A DNA stretch of 48,176 nt from an uncultured Bacteroidales bacterium (GTDB lineage Bacteria > Bacteroidota > Bacteroidia > Bacteroidales > WCHB1-69), in NCBI GenBank assembly GCA_905233585.1, contig CAJOFD010000014.1:1-48176 (forward strand), given 5' to 3'. Of this stretch, positions 9,201 through 14,705 are shown one piece after another. The notes beneath the pieces were generated by a model. The model worked only from the letters and a program-made list of their open reading frames with translations. It searched no databases and was not told where the DNA came from. A program made the position numbers and the translations under genes. Position 1 is the first letter of the stretch, and each line of letters starts with the position of its first letter.

Positions 9201-9240
9201 TTAGAACAACGAAAAATAATAAAAACAGTCTTCCTCTCAT
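3229..9240 (-). CDS. SpvB/FG-GAP/YD-repeat RHS protein with C-terminal toxin-like tip
   Basis: This 2003-residue secreted protein starts at ATG 9240, chosen because it overlaps the stop of the preceding gene as ATGA and opens directly into a signal peptide (MRGRLFLLFF to AQA-type cleavage near residue 22). An in-frame ATG at 9258 is less likely. Residues about 30-90 resemble the SpvB/TcaC N-terminal region (GLAGYGWDISG). FG-GAP-like calcium-binding repeats follow near residues 480, 538, 602 and 668 (DIDGDGQ, DVNGDGI, DINGDGK, DGDRDGI). YD repeats run from about 1000 to 1680, then the RHS core ending in YVDPSG at 1781. Such proteins form a hollow shell enclosing the C-terminal tip. The 222-residue tip starts with EMYNPIFDWQGN, resembling a tip family common in Bacteroidales RHS proteins; its activity is unknown. 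A low-complexity acidic, glycine-rich insert lies near residues 1405-1460. Confidence 0.93.
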   Translation of the reverse strand: MRGRLFLLFFVVLMGCYGVQAQVVGSTKFDIYTNDHGGLQCDIPLLFPDGTANMTPQLTLSYNSQSGIGLAGYGWDISGLSVIGRVGKNLYFDNKISAVTMDTSDRFALDGQRLIVLNNKKYGSEGCVYGTEEETYIRVESHNLGANYPQYFLATSDDGSVAKYSSSEASFRYHWYIDSVADKNGNYILYHYKSLGNNILIDSISYTGNHYVNLKPYNSIIFQYDTIPNIAQIQYVGGLRVVQQTILKSVLIKHKGEIVKTYILQYSSFGSFYPRLVQVQEFGADNNYYPPLFFQYVTVSNSYYNWQGIHSAQSSSVQRVLSGCFFNNDTNSILRIWVANNRILLHDTNDNHGLTIGPWTHPYGGYYTNITFNAISCDADVSNTDEVLINVAISTQSNYKYDKGMAYWCRYEGNSWVSYLLPENTNPEQVLFGNFDDNPALDYIYVQNGMVYVYPNFCNPQSNSSYARISVGEKEKLEAIDIDGDGQMELLIIHPQNGGRIYKNSTSININFNLHQSNISKLSFDTTTRAHLYFGDVNGDGITDLFTRCQRYNDTPYFYIDTVWGVYLGTGNGFSTTSFPVAEIPQNLPSPNNVLFQLIDINGDGKDDIVYIYESNNGSSSIQIYLTLGFSIGNITQNYLYTEQYHINSSLLSNKLPHVPLMFSDGDRDGIVDITWVCNDGKLKGITRGAYQRCFLTKITDCLSNLYTIEYKAKRVRTKIKTNLNTIYCGIRTNLILATSFSKKQANSAETILFNKHYTYQYPLYDHSRGAFLGFGKTTCEDNVLNYREETIYQYNDMYHRLLLSSYKKEVLFGDVIFNNNEISNYNYFCHIQPLPNGLCKMLQDSMVLIDNGLMKNICNKIDYTNGRLIETTTSMKGQWAEQYKYDYGQVSLSDGRQLTKVLQEIHSRQIGNSALWLKDTTMYIYTNGDLCEKQQYQGGNVFKTYRTYHPIYGVTTSESFGNEAYRAEYYDYDTLYRFITTLRKAYNQVERWTFEPKFGNPLTYTDINNNTTTYTYDGFGRTKSVIYPDGSSEQYAYVLGSMWGISNPDIKYCIWSRKNGAIYSTSYFDAVGNEILTKKYDRFIQKEYDPQGRLIAQSTPYTAEDTSKQWTFFTYNAMDLLEREKSPYTHLHYSYQIQDSMFLITTVYDSLRNTYFSKKTDGIGHIHESSIGNSQDNNENTLNFSYLSAQQNGKAMINTIIENSVGFYDTLKTDVRNRQITTFDTDAGATFTSYNCFDEIETYTDANGNMSNYQYDSLGRVTHINIENDTNSKDIYYTYDANGIKGVLSEETYGNTTIFYKHDSLGRLKEKIYVVENDSFRYHYTYNQIGQLATMSYPSGLTLSYTYTQFSQIKEIKIGDTSIYNVLDWNRALQRPVFYQLGQKQGVKLAYNKTGQTTSKMAGQGIESIFIDDGGVVIEDPGIIIGLGIPPDIGTNTIIVEDEGDMPIPLQTSFDLSDSSIMHHYYSYDNVGRLIEIKNVSPQYFFTVPLEIIGTQDKEYFSYDIFDRLTSNRRSHLFFRPIESPWGTMYMEELEEDTLMNFQYEHTRMTRNSSVGDFYYANNKAHAISSIIPVNDTVISENICAITYNLFDKTNTITEENLRYTIDYYANKQRSKTKLYQDNLLMEEKIYCGREYEKNLTTNTHYNYIYVGNEPIAVYIQNDSNRLYYLYTNHNGSIEKITNTKGDVVDAMSYTPFGKRRMSANWHYNDTAKHLIDRGFTGQQHLDNFALINFNGRMYDPVLAHFLSPDPYIQSPENPLNHNRYSYCLFSPLQYVDPSGEMYNPIFDWQGNFLGTDDRGIQGEAIIMNKWDFVQNMSHEEALKKGIRRSDLPDIMFELMNKIDAQTSTFPNRPDWDGVVTREEGIAWAKAHPYALKNPTPENTLYIDAALLDFGNISISNFINGVGKSSPIQTLTHKNFINGLFFNERIQNTVYALGRVNLILLNQLGDVRVVNDNATDYDWNTGGGVVRNALIQMERKLNNLNDTHGFKTFYYGKGKVNK
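3898..4593 (-). repeat. RHS-core repeat, copy C (inside the full-length gene)
   Basis: This copy lies in the expressed full-length gene and encodes the last YD repeats and the conserved core that ends at YVDPSG, where the variable tip starts. Copies A and B share this segment and then diverge completely. That is the pattern expected if tips are exchanged by recombination within the core. Confidence 0.85.
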
Positions 9241-9698
9241 TCCTTTATTACTTTCCATTCTCGTTGCTTTTCTCCAATATGCAACCTTAATATATAAATC
9301 CCTTTCGGATATGAACTTAAATCTATTTCTGTTAACAGATTCTTGATATGTTTCTGTTGCAATTGCCGTCCATTTTGGGTATAAACATCTACAATACTTT
9401 GATGATCCAAATTCTCTGTTTCTATCATCAATCGAATAACTGAGGTCGTAGGATTGGGATATACCGATGTTTTTAATTCTTCTATCTGCTCTAATAAGTA
9501 ATAAGCATCTTCTTGGGTCTGTCGCTCCTGCTCCAAACAAACGCTATCTTCTTTTGGTAAAGTGGCATTTAAAACAATTACTTTCCGTATCACTCTATTT
9601 CCACCCGAATCATAGTCATAAATGCGTGGTAATAACGTCTGGGAATAACCTATGCAAGTAATACCGATTAAGAAAAAAGCAAAGAAAATCCTCCTCAT
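9237..9698 (-). CDS. Small secreted protein with T9SS type A sorting tail
   Basis: The 153-residue protein has a signal peptide (MRRIFFAFFLIG to YSQ, about 20 residues), a YD-repeat-like scrap (YDYDSGGNR near residues 26-34), a short glutamate-rich helix, and from about residue 78 a type IX secretion sorting domain (SVYPNPTTS, the YPKGIYILRL strand, and a basic tail ending WKVIKE). An upstream in-frame TTG at 9722 lies inside the -7 promoter box, so ATG 9698 is the true start. Its TGA overlaps the ATG of the giant RHS gene, so the two are translationally coupled. The RHS protein itself has no sorting tail because its C-terminus is the toxin tip. I infer that this partner couples the toxin to T9SS export or surface attachment; that role is not proven. 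A YD-like motif plus sorting tail may mean it arose from the end of an RHS protein. Confidence 0.85.
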   Translation of the reverse strand: MRRIFFAFFLIGITCIGYSQTLLPRIYDYDSGGNRVIRKVIVLNATLPKEDSVCLEQERQTQEDAYYLLEQIEELKTSVYPNPTTSVIRLMIETENLDHQSIVDVYTQNGRQLQQKHIKNLLTEIDLSSYPKGIYILRLHIGEKQREWKVIKE

Positions 9699-9719
9699 AC
9701 CACAATGTTTTTTATTTTG

Positions 9720-9727
9720 CAAAGATA
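9720..9727 (-). promoter_or_regulatory. -7 promoter box of the RHS locus
   Basis: On the minus strand this reads TATCTTTG, a match to the Bacteroidota -7 consensus TAnnTTTG, 21 bases before the ATG at 9698. It would drive the T9SS-tail gene and the coupled RHS gene. I see no clear -33 element. It excludes the in-frame TTG at 9722 as a start. Confidence 0.6.
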
Positions 9728-9890
9728 ATGATAATTTGAATATATATAATCAATTGATAGGATAAAAATGCAAAAAATCTGCAATTTATAGATTCAACGA
9801 GCAAAGATATTTTGCAAATAAAAGAACTTTTAAGGCAAAAACAGAAACACTATAGTACGTCCCGTTCTTTAGACCATTTTTTATCCCAAG

Positions 9891-10061
9891 CTAAGGGACC
9901 ATTCCTTGCTGGTTTGACATTGCGTAATCTGGTTGGGGGTGCCGTTCATATTTCTTGCACAGTTCTGACAGGTGCTGATGTTTCTGCACCGCTTCCAAGG
10001 CAACCTTCGTCTTGAACTCCGCCGTGAATTTCCAACGGCTCTTTTGGGTAATGTTGTTCAT
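9891..10061 (-). pseudogene. IS3-type transposase orfA remnant, frameshifted and truncated
   Basis: From ATG 10061 the reading frame gives a transposase helix-turn-helix start (RWKFTAEFKTKVALEA, then LSELCKKYERHP), typical of IS3-family OrfA proteins. After HP the frame breaks at a run of five cytosines (9935-9939 on the minus strand). Dropping one base restores the expected NQITQ continuation, but only briefly. No orfB, no DDE catalytic segment and no second IS end are visible. A -7 box still precedes it. It is a dead relic between the RHS island and mfd. Confidence 0.75.
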
Positions 10062-10079
10062 CTTTTTTGAATTTTTGTG

Positions 10080-10087
10080 CAAAGATA
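10080..10087 (-). promoter_or_regulatory. -7 promoter box upstream of the orfA relic
   Basis: The minus strand reads TATCTTTG, matching TAnnTTTG, 18 bases before ATG 10061. It ends two bases short of the mfd stop codon (10091-10089), so the inserted element and mfd are packed tightly. Confidence 0.45.
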
Positions 10088-10088
10088 A

Positions 10089-13000
10089 TCATTTTAGCCG
10101 TTGGGCCAGTTTGGAAGGTGCATTATATACATTCTCTTCGGTTTTTGGCAATAGCAATTGCTCTAAAATATTTCTTGCCTCTTTTACAGAATTTACTTTC
10201 AAAAACGTTAAAGTAAGTTTGCTTCCATTTTCTTTCATATAACATTTTTGTTGATGTTGTTGTAAATAAGACAAAATATAAAAAAATTGCAGACTTTCAA
10301 AATAAGGTGAATCTTGTTTGGAAATAAAATGAGCAATCAATTTACCTTGTTTTAAAGTAATTTTTTCAAACCCAATTTGTATAGCAATTTGTCTCAATTT
10401 CATCAAAGAAATCAATTCTTCCGTTTCGAGAGGAATAGTTCCGAATCTGTCTTGCAATTGAAGTCTGAACATTTCTCGTTCTTCATCTGTATTTGTTGCA
10501 TTTAAAGCCTTATACAAAGACAAACGTTCAGCAGAAGAAGAGACATAGGTATCTGGTATCAAAACTTCCATATCTGTTTCTATTTGACAATCTGTAACAA
10601 AGTTATAATCCACAGGTAGCAGTTCTTGTCTGTTTTCTGTTTCTGTTTGATTCATTTCTACAATGGCTTCATCTAATATTTTTTGATACATTTCGTAGCC
10701 TATTTCTGAAATAAATCCACTTTGTTCAGCTCCCAACATATTTCCAGCCCCACGAATATCCAAATCTCGCATAGCAATATTAAAGCCACTGCCAATATCA
10801 GAAAACTCCTCTATGGCATCTAATCGTTTTTTGGCTGTATCAGACAAAAATTCTCGAGATGGTGTGAGCAAATAACAAAATGCCTTTTTGTTTTTTCGTC
10901 CTACTCTACCTCGCAACTGATGCAATTCACTCAAACCATAATTTTGGGCATCGGTTATAATAATTGTATTGGCATTAGGAATATCCAAGCCAGATTCTAT
11001 TATAGTCGTAGAAACCAAGACATCGTAATATCCATCAATAAAATCCATCATGATTTTTTCCAATGTATCCCCGTTCATTTGTCCATGAGCGACCACCACT
11101 TTCTGATTCGGAAAATGATTTTGAATCAAAGCGGCAATTTCTGCAATATTTTGAATTCTATTATGTACAACAAAAACTTGTCCTCCTCTATACAATTCAT
11201 ATTCTACAGCATTAAAAATTGTTTGTTCATTAAAAGTCTGTACAGAAGTTTCTATCGGATAACGATTCAATGGCGGAGTTTTCATAATAGAAATATCTCT
11301 TGCGCCCATCAAAGAAAATTGCAATGTTCGTGGAATAGGTGTTGCTGTCATTGTCAATGTATCTACATTGACTTTTAGCGTTCTCAGTTTTTCTTTGGCC
11401 CCTACACCAAATTTTTGCTCTTCATCTACAATAAGCAAACCCAAATCTTTAAACTTTACATCTTTGCCAAGCAATTTGTGTGTACCAATAATTATATCCA
11501 ACTTTCCGTCTTGCAAGGCTTGCAGGGTGGCTTTTTGCTGTTTTGCAGATTTGAATCTATTGAGATAATCCACACTACAAGGCAAATTGGCCAATCTGTC
11601 TCGAAAAGTATTGTAATGTTGCAATGCCAACACCGTTGTCGGCACCAAAACCGCCACTTGTTTGCTGTCGCAAACCGCCTTAAAAGCAGCACGAATTGCT
11701 ATTTCTGTTTTTCCGAAGCCGACATCACCACATATCAGCCTATCCATCGGGAATTTGGCCTCCATATCTGCTTTCACTTCTTGGGTGGCTTTAAGTTGGT
11801 CAGGAGTATCTTCATAAACAAAAGAGGCTTCCAAGGTCGTTTGCATATAATTATCGGGCGAAAAAGCAAAACCTTGTGTTGCCTTGCGTTCAGCATATAA
11901 TTTTGCCAAATCAAAAACCAATTGTTTTACTTTTGTTTTTGTTTTCTCTTTTATTTTCTGCCAACTGTTGCTTCCCAATCGTGTCAATGTCGGTTCCACG
12001 CCATCTTTGCCACTGTATTTGGCAATTTTATACAAAGAATGGATGCTTAAATATAAAATATCGTTATTTTTATAAATAATTTTTATAGCTTCCTGTTTTT
12101 TCCCTTGTATTTCAATCTTTTCCAAACCGGCATATTGCCCGATACCATGGTCTATATGAGTGATATAATCTCCTTCTTTCAAATCGTACAACTCTTTTAA
12201 AGTCAACGATTCCGATTTTTTATACTTATCTTCTATTTTATAGCGATAATAACGATTAAAAACCTGATGGTCAGTATAAAATGCTATTCTTGTATCTTGG
12301 TCAACAAAACCTTCATGCAAAGGGAAATTGACATATTTCACCATTTGATTTTCAAATACATTTTTTTCTTCTGCCGTATAAATATCATATTGAGCATCAG
12401 TTTCTATCAAATCTCTAATGATATTTCTCATTCTCATTGACTGATTTTCATTGGCAGAACTAAAAACAATGTGGAATCCTGCTTGATAAGATGAAATCCA
12501 ATTATCCAACAACATTTTAAATTGCTTATTTACAGATATTTGTGATGAAATTTGAAAAGACAATTCAAAATCAGAGGTTGCATAAGTATTTTTTCCAAAC
12601 TCCAACAAAGCAAAATCCAGTATTTTCCTTCTAAAATATGCAATATCAATATATTTATTGTTTTTTTCAACAGGAGAGATTTCTGCTTCCCAACATCTCG
12701 CTATTTCATGTTCACAAACAGCAATATCGTCAGACCAAATAATGGTATTTGGGGGCAAGAGAGCAAAAAAATCTGTTCGGGCTTGCACTTCCGATTTAGA
12801 AAAAACATCTGGAGAAATGACAATTTCCTCTATTTTTTGTTGAGTCAATTGCGTTTCAATGTCAAACAATCGCAACGATTGAATTTTATCTCCCTCAAAT
12901 TCAATTCTAATAGGATTTTCATGAACATAGGTAAACACATCTATCAAACCTCCTCTTAATGTATATTGCCCCGGACGAACCACAAAATCAGCATATTCAA

Positions 13001-13505
13001 ATTCAAAATCAGACAATTGTTCCAAAACGGTATCCATAGAACAATTTTCGCCCACTTTAACCAATAATTGTGCTTTCTCTATATCTCGATTGTCAATAAT
13101 GGTTTCACAAACGGCTTCCATATAGGAAACTATCAACAAAGGTTGAGTCTGCTGAACTTTTGTTAAAACATTGTTTCTTAACAAATTATTATAATAATCT
13201 ATTTTATTTGATTGATGTTTGTCATCAGCATAAAATAGCACTTTTTTTTCTTGAATATCAATATTTTGCTCTTGAAATATTTGCTCAAAATCAGCAAACA
13301 AGAGAGAAGCCTTTTCTTTATCGGGTAACAGACATAAATGTGTCGTATTGGTTTTTGAAAACAAGGCTGCCACATAAAAACTTAATACACCCCCTTGTAA
13401 ACCTGATAATTTAGCATGCAAAAAAGGATTTTTCAACAATGCCTCTTGTAAAAGATGCAACTTGTCATTTTCTTGATAGACTTGTAATATTTCTTCTATT
13501 TTCAT
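10089..13505 (-). CDS. mfd: Transcription-repair coupling factor Mfd
   Basis: Mfd is an ATP-driven DNA translocase that removes stalled RNA polymerase from DNA lesions and recruits UvrA. The 1138 residues match the normal family length. In order: the UvrB-like N-terminal module; the RNA polymerase-interacting Tudor/CarD-like domain near residues 440-495 (GDYITHIDHGIGQYAG); the superfamily 2 helicase core with Walker A GDVGFGKTE near 593 and DEEQ near 693; the TATPIPRTL motif; the second RecA domain with SGLDIPNANT and QLRGRVGR; and the C-terminal autoinhibitory TRCF domain from about 980. Its ATG lies inside the preceding lipoprotein gene (41-base overlap), so the two are probably translated from one message. 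I see no clear terminator behind it. Confidence 0.98.
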   Translation of the reverse strand: MKIEEILQVYQENDKLHLLQEALLKNPFLHAKLSGLQGGVLSFYVAALFSKTNTTHLCLLPDKEKASLLFADFEQIFQEQNIDIQEKKVLFYADDKHQSNKIDYYNNLLRNNVLTKVQQTQPLLIVSYMEAVCETIIDNRDIEKAQLLVKVGENCSMDTVLEQLSDFEFEYADFVVRPGQYTLRGGLIDVFTYVHENPIRIEFEGDKIQSLRLFDIETQLTQQKIEEIVISPDVFSKSEVQARTDFFALLPPNTIIWSDDIAVCEHEIARCWEAEISPVEKNNKYIDIAYFRRKILDFALLEFGKNTYATSDFELSFQISSQISVNKQFKMLLDNWISSYQAGFHIVFSSANENQSMRMRNIIRDLIETDAQYDIYTAEEKNVFENQMVKYVNFPLHEGFVDQDTRIAFYTDHQVFNRYYRYKIEDKYKKSESLTLKELYDLKEGDYITHIDHGIGQYAGLEKIEIQGKKQEAIKIIYKNNDILYLSIHSLYKIAKYSGKDGVEPTLTRLGSNSWQKIKEKTKTKVKQLVFDLAKLYAERKATQGFAFSPDNYMQTTLEASFVYEDTPDQLKATQEVKADMEAKFPMDRLICGDVGFGKTEIAIRAAFKAVCDSKQVAVLVPTTVLALQHYNTFRDRLANLPCSVDYLNRFKSAKQQKATLQALQDGKLDIIIGTHKLLGKDVKFKDLGLLIVDEEQKFGVGAKEKLRTLKVNVDTLTMTATPIPRTLQFSLMGARDISIMKTPPLNRYPIETSVQTFNEQTIFNAVEYELYRGGQVFVVHNRIQNIAEIAALIQNHFPNQKVVVAHGQMNGDTLEKIMMDFIDGYYDVLVSTTIIESGLDIPNANTIIITDAQNYGLSELHQLRGRVGRKNKKAFCYLLTPSREFLSDTAKKRLDAIEEFSDIGSGFNIAMRDLDIRGAGNMLGAEQSGFISEIGYEMYQKILDEAIVEMNQTETENRQELLPVDYNFVTDCQIETDMEVLIPDTYVSSSAERLSLYKALNATNTDEEREMFRLQLQDRFGTIPLETEELISLMKLRQIAIQIGFEKITLKQGKLIAHFISKQDSPYFESLQFFYILSYLQQHQQKCYMKENGSKLTLTFLKVNSVKEARNILEQLLLPKTEENVYNAPSKLAQRLK

Positions 13506-14139
13506 CTAAACTATTGTTTTCAAAATGATTGACTATCGGAACAAAAGTGTTGGTATCAAAAAAAGCGGCAAATTGCATACTCTGATATTGTTTACCATTG
13601 ACAGAAAAAATATCTGTCTGCAAAGCATCATCAAACAAATGCCAAAGCATTTCTGTACAATAAAACGCACTTGTATCTTCAAAATCAAACTGATTATCAA
13701 AAGGAATTTTACACTGTAAATACGTTTCGGCCTGTCGGGTTAATTGTTGTGCCAAATCTTTGTTTTCTACAATTAAACGATGACGTAATACGATAATCGT
13801 ATTTTGTTGGGCATTTTTTACAAATACCGACAATTTATCTTTCTGCATACCATCTGTTTCAGACAAGGCATTTGAAACGGTATGGATAACAGAAAACGAT
13901 CCATCTTGTTCTTGTACGACTATTCCGCAATGCGAAACAGGATACTTGTCTTTGGATAGTTTCGCTATTGCATCGCTAATTACGCCAAAACCATGTCGCA
14001 AGATAACATCACCAGAGTTCAACAACTGTATTTCTTCTGGAGAAAGCACATCGGGGACATTTTTTTTATATTGAAGTGTGCGACTGCAGGCACTCAATAT
14101 GATTATCATAAAAAACAATAAAATGTTTTTCATTTTCAT
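13465..14139 (-). CDS. YiiX-type permuted NlpC/P60 (papain-like) lipoprotein
   Basis: This 224-residue protein starts with a lipoprotein signal (hydrophobic stretch, then LSAC with Cys18). It shows the circularly permuted NlpC/P60 order of YiiX/YebB-like enzymes: the histidine comes first (SHCGIVV, His70) and the cysteine nucleophile later (FYCTEML, Cys161). Family members are thought to hydrolyse amide or ester bonds in cell-wall or lipid-linked substrates, and the substrate here is unknown. The gene starts six bases after an intrinsic terminator and its last 41 bases overlap the start of mfd, an odd pairing of an envelope hydrolase with a repair factor. A related, non-overlapping copy lies at 27226-26588. 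Confidence 0.85.
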   Translation of the reverse strand: MKMKNILLFFMIIILSACSRTLQYKKNVPDVLSPEEIQLLNSGDVILRHGFGVISDAIAKLSKDKYPVSHCGIVVQEQDGSFSVIHTVSNALSETDGMQKDKLSVFVKNAQQNTIIVLRHRLIVENKDLAQQLTRQAETYLQCKIPFDNQFDFEDTSAFYCTEMLWHLFDDALQTDIFSVNGKQYQSMQFAAFFDTNTFVPIVNHFENNSLDENRRNITSLSRK

Positions 14140-14144
14140 TAAAA

Positions 14145-14173
14145 ATGGCTGTCTGAAAAAACCAAACAGCCAT
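14145..14173 (-). terminator. Intrinsic terminator after the DUF4878 lipoprotein gene
   Basis: The arms ATGGCTGT and ACAGCCAT (14145-14152 and 14166-14173) extend to 11 pairs with one G-U pair. In minus-strand RNA the hairpin is followed by a run of U. It closes the ppiD-like/DUF4878 unit, 30 bases after the stop codon at 14204. Confidence 0.85.
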
Positions 14174-14203
14174 GTGTTATTTTATTGATAATTTAAGTAT
14201 ATA

Positions 14204-14686
14204 TTAGTTTTCTTCGGATTCCTCTTCTTCTATTGGAAAATCACCATCAATTTGTCCACTTGTAACGTTCTCATCTAAATCCGATTCTGTTGACCAGTTT
14301 TCATCTTTTCCTGTATCAACCAACCACTGATTATCAACTTTTTTCAAAGTAAGGCTACCCTGTTCTACAATACTTTCATTGTTTTCATTTCTAACGAGGT
14401 CGCAAGTACAAACGGCAATTGTTTTATCTTCATTGTATTCCAATTGAATATTATCAACTTCCACTTTTATTTTTTCCAACCCTTCACCATTATTCTGAGA
14501 CAATATTTTTTGTATTGTCTGATAATACTCTTTCTTTTCAGGAGTTACATACTTTTGTATATTTTCAAAATCATTATTAAAATAACATTCATAGTAACTC
14601 TTTACAACTTCTTCAGGAGAAGCATTCTTTTTACAAGCCACACAAAGCAAAGCTATAACTGCCGTAAATAACAAAATCCTTTTCAT
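14204..14686 (-). CDS. DUF4878-type lipoprotein
   Basis: The 160-residue protein begins with a lipoprotein signal ending in CVAC, so Cys18 is the probable lipidation site. Residues about 22-120 fit the DUF4878 family, an NTF2/cystatin-like fold found in many small Bacteroidota lipoproteins (SPEEVVKSYYECYFNNDFE, then a beta-rich part with LVRNENNES and NQWLVD). The C-terminus is very acidic (EEEESEEN). Its function is unknown. It starts 19 bases after the stop of the PpiD-like foldase gene and is followed by a terminator, so the two form one unit and the lipoprotein may work in envelope folding or stress. Confidence 0.8.
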   Translation of the reverse strand: MKRILLFTAVIALLCVACKKNASPEEVVKSYYECYFNNDFENIQKYVTPEKKEYYQTIQKILSQNNGEGLEKIKVEVDNIQLEYNEDKTIAVCTCDLVRNENNESIVEQGSLTLKKVDNQWLVDTGKDENWSTESDLDENVTSGQIDGDFPIEEEESEEN

Positions 14687-14705
14687 TTTTTCTTATTTTT
14701 TTGAA

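Noticed and set aside
9812..10015. Plus-strand 67-codon frame between the RHS locus and mfd
   Set aside because: It runs antisense to the transposase orfA relic, which has recognisable helix-turn-helix sequence on the minus strand.
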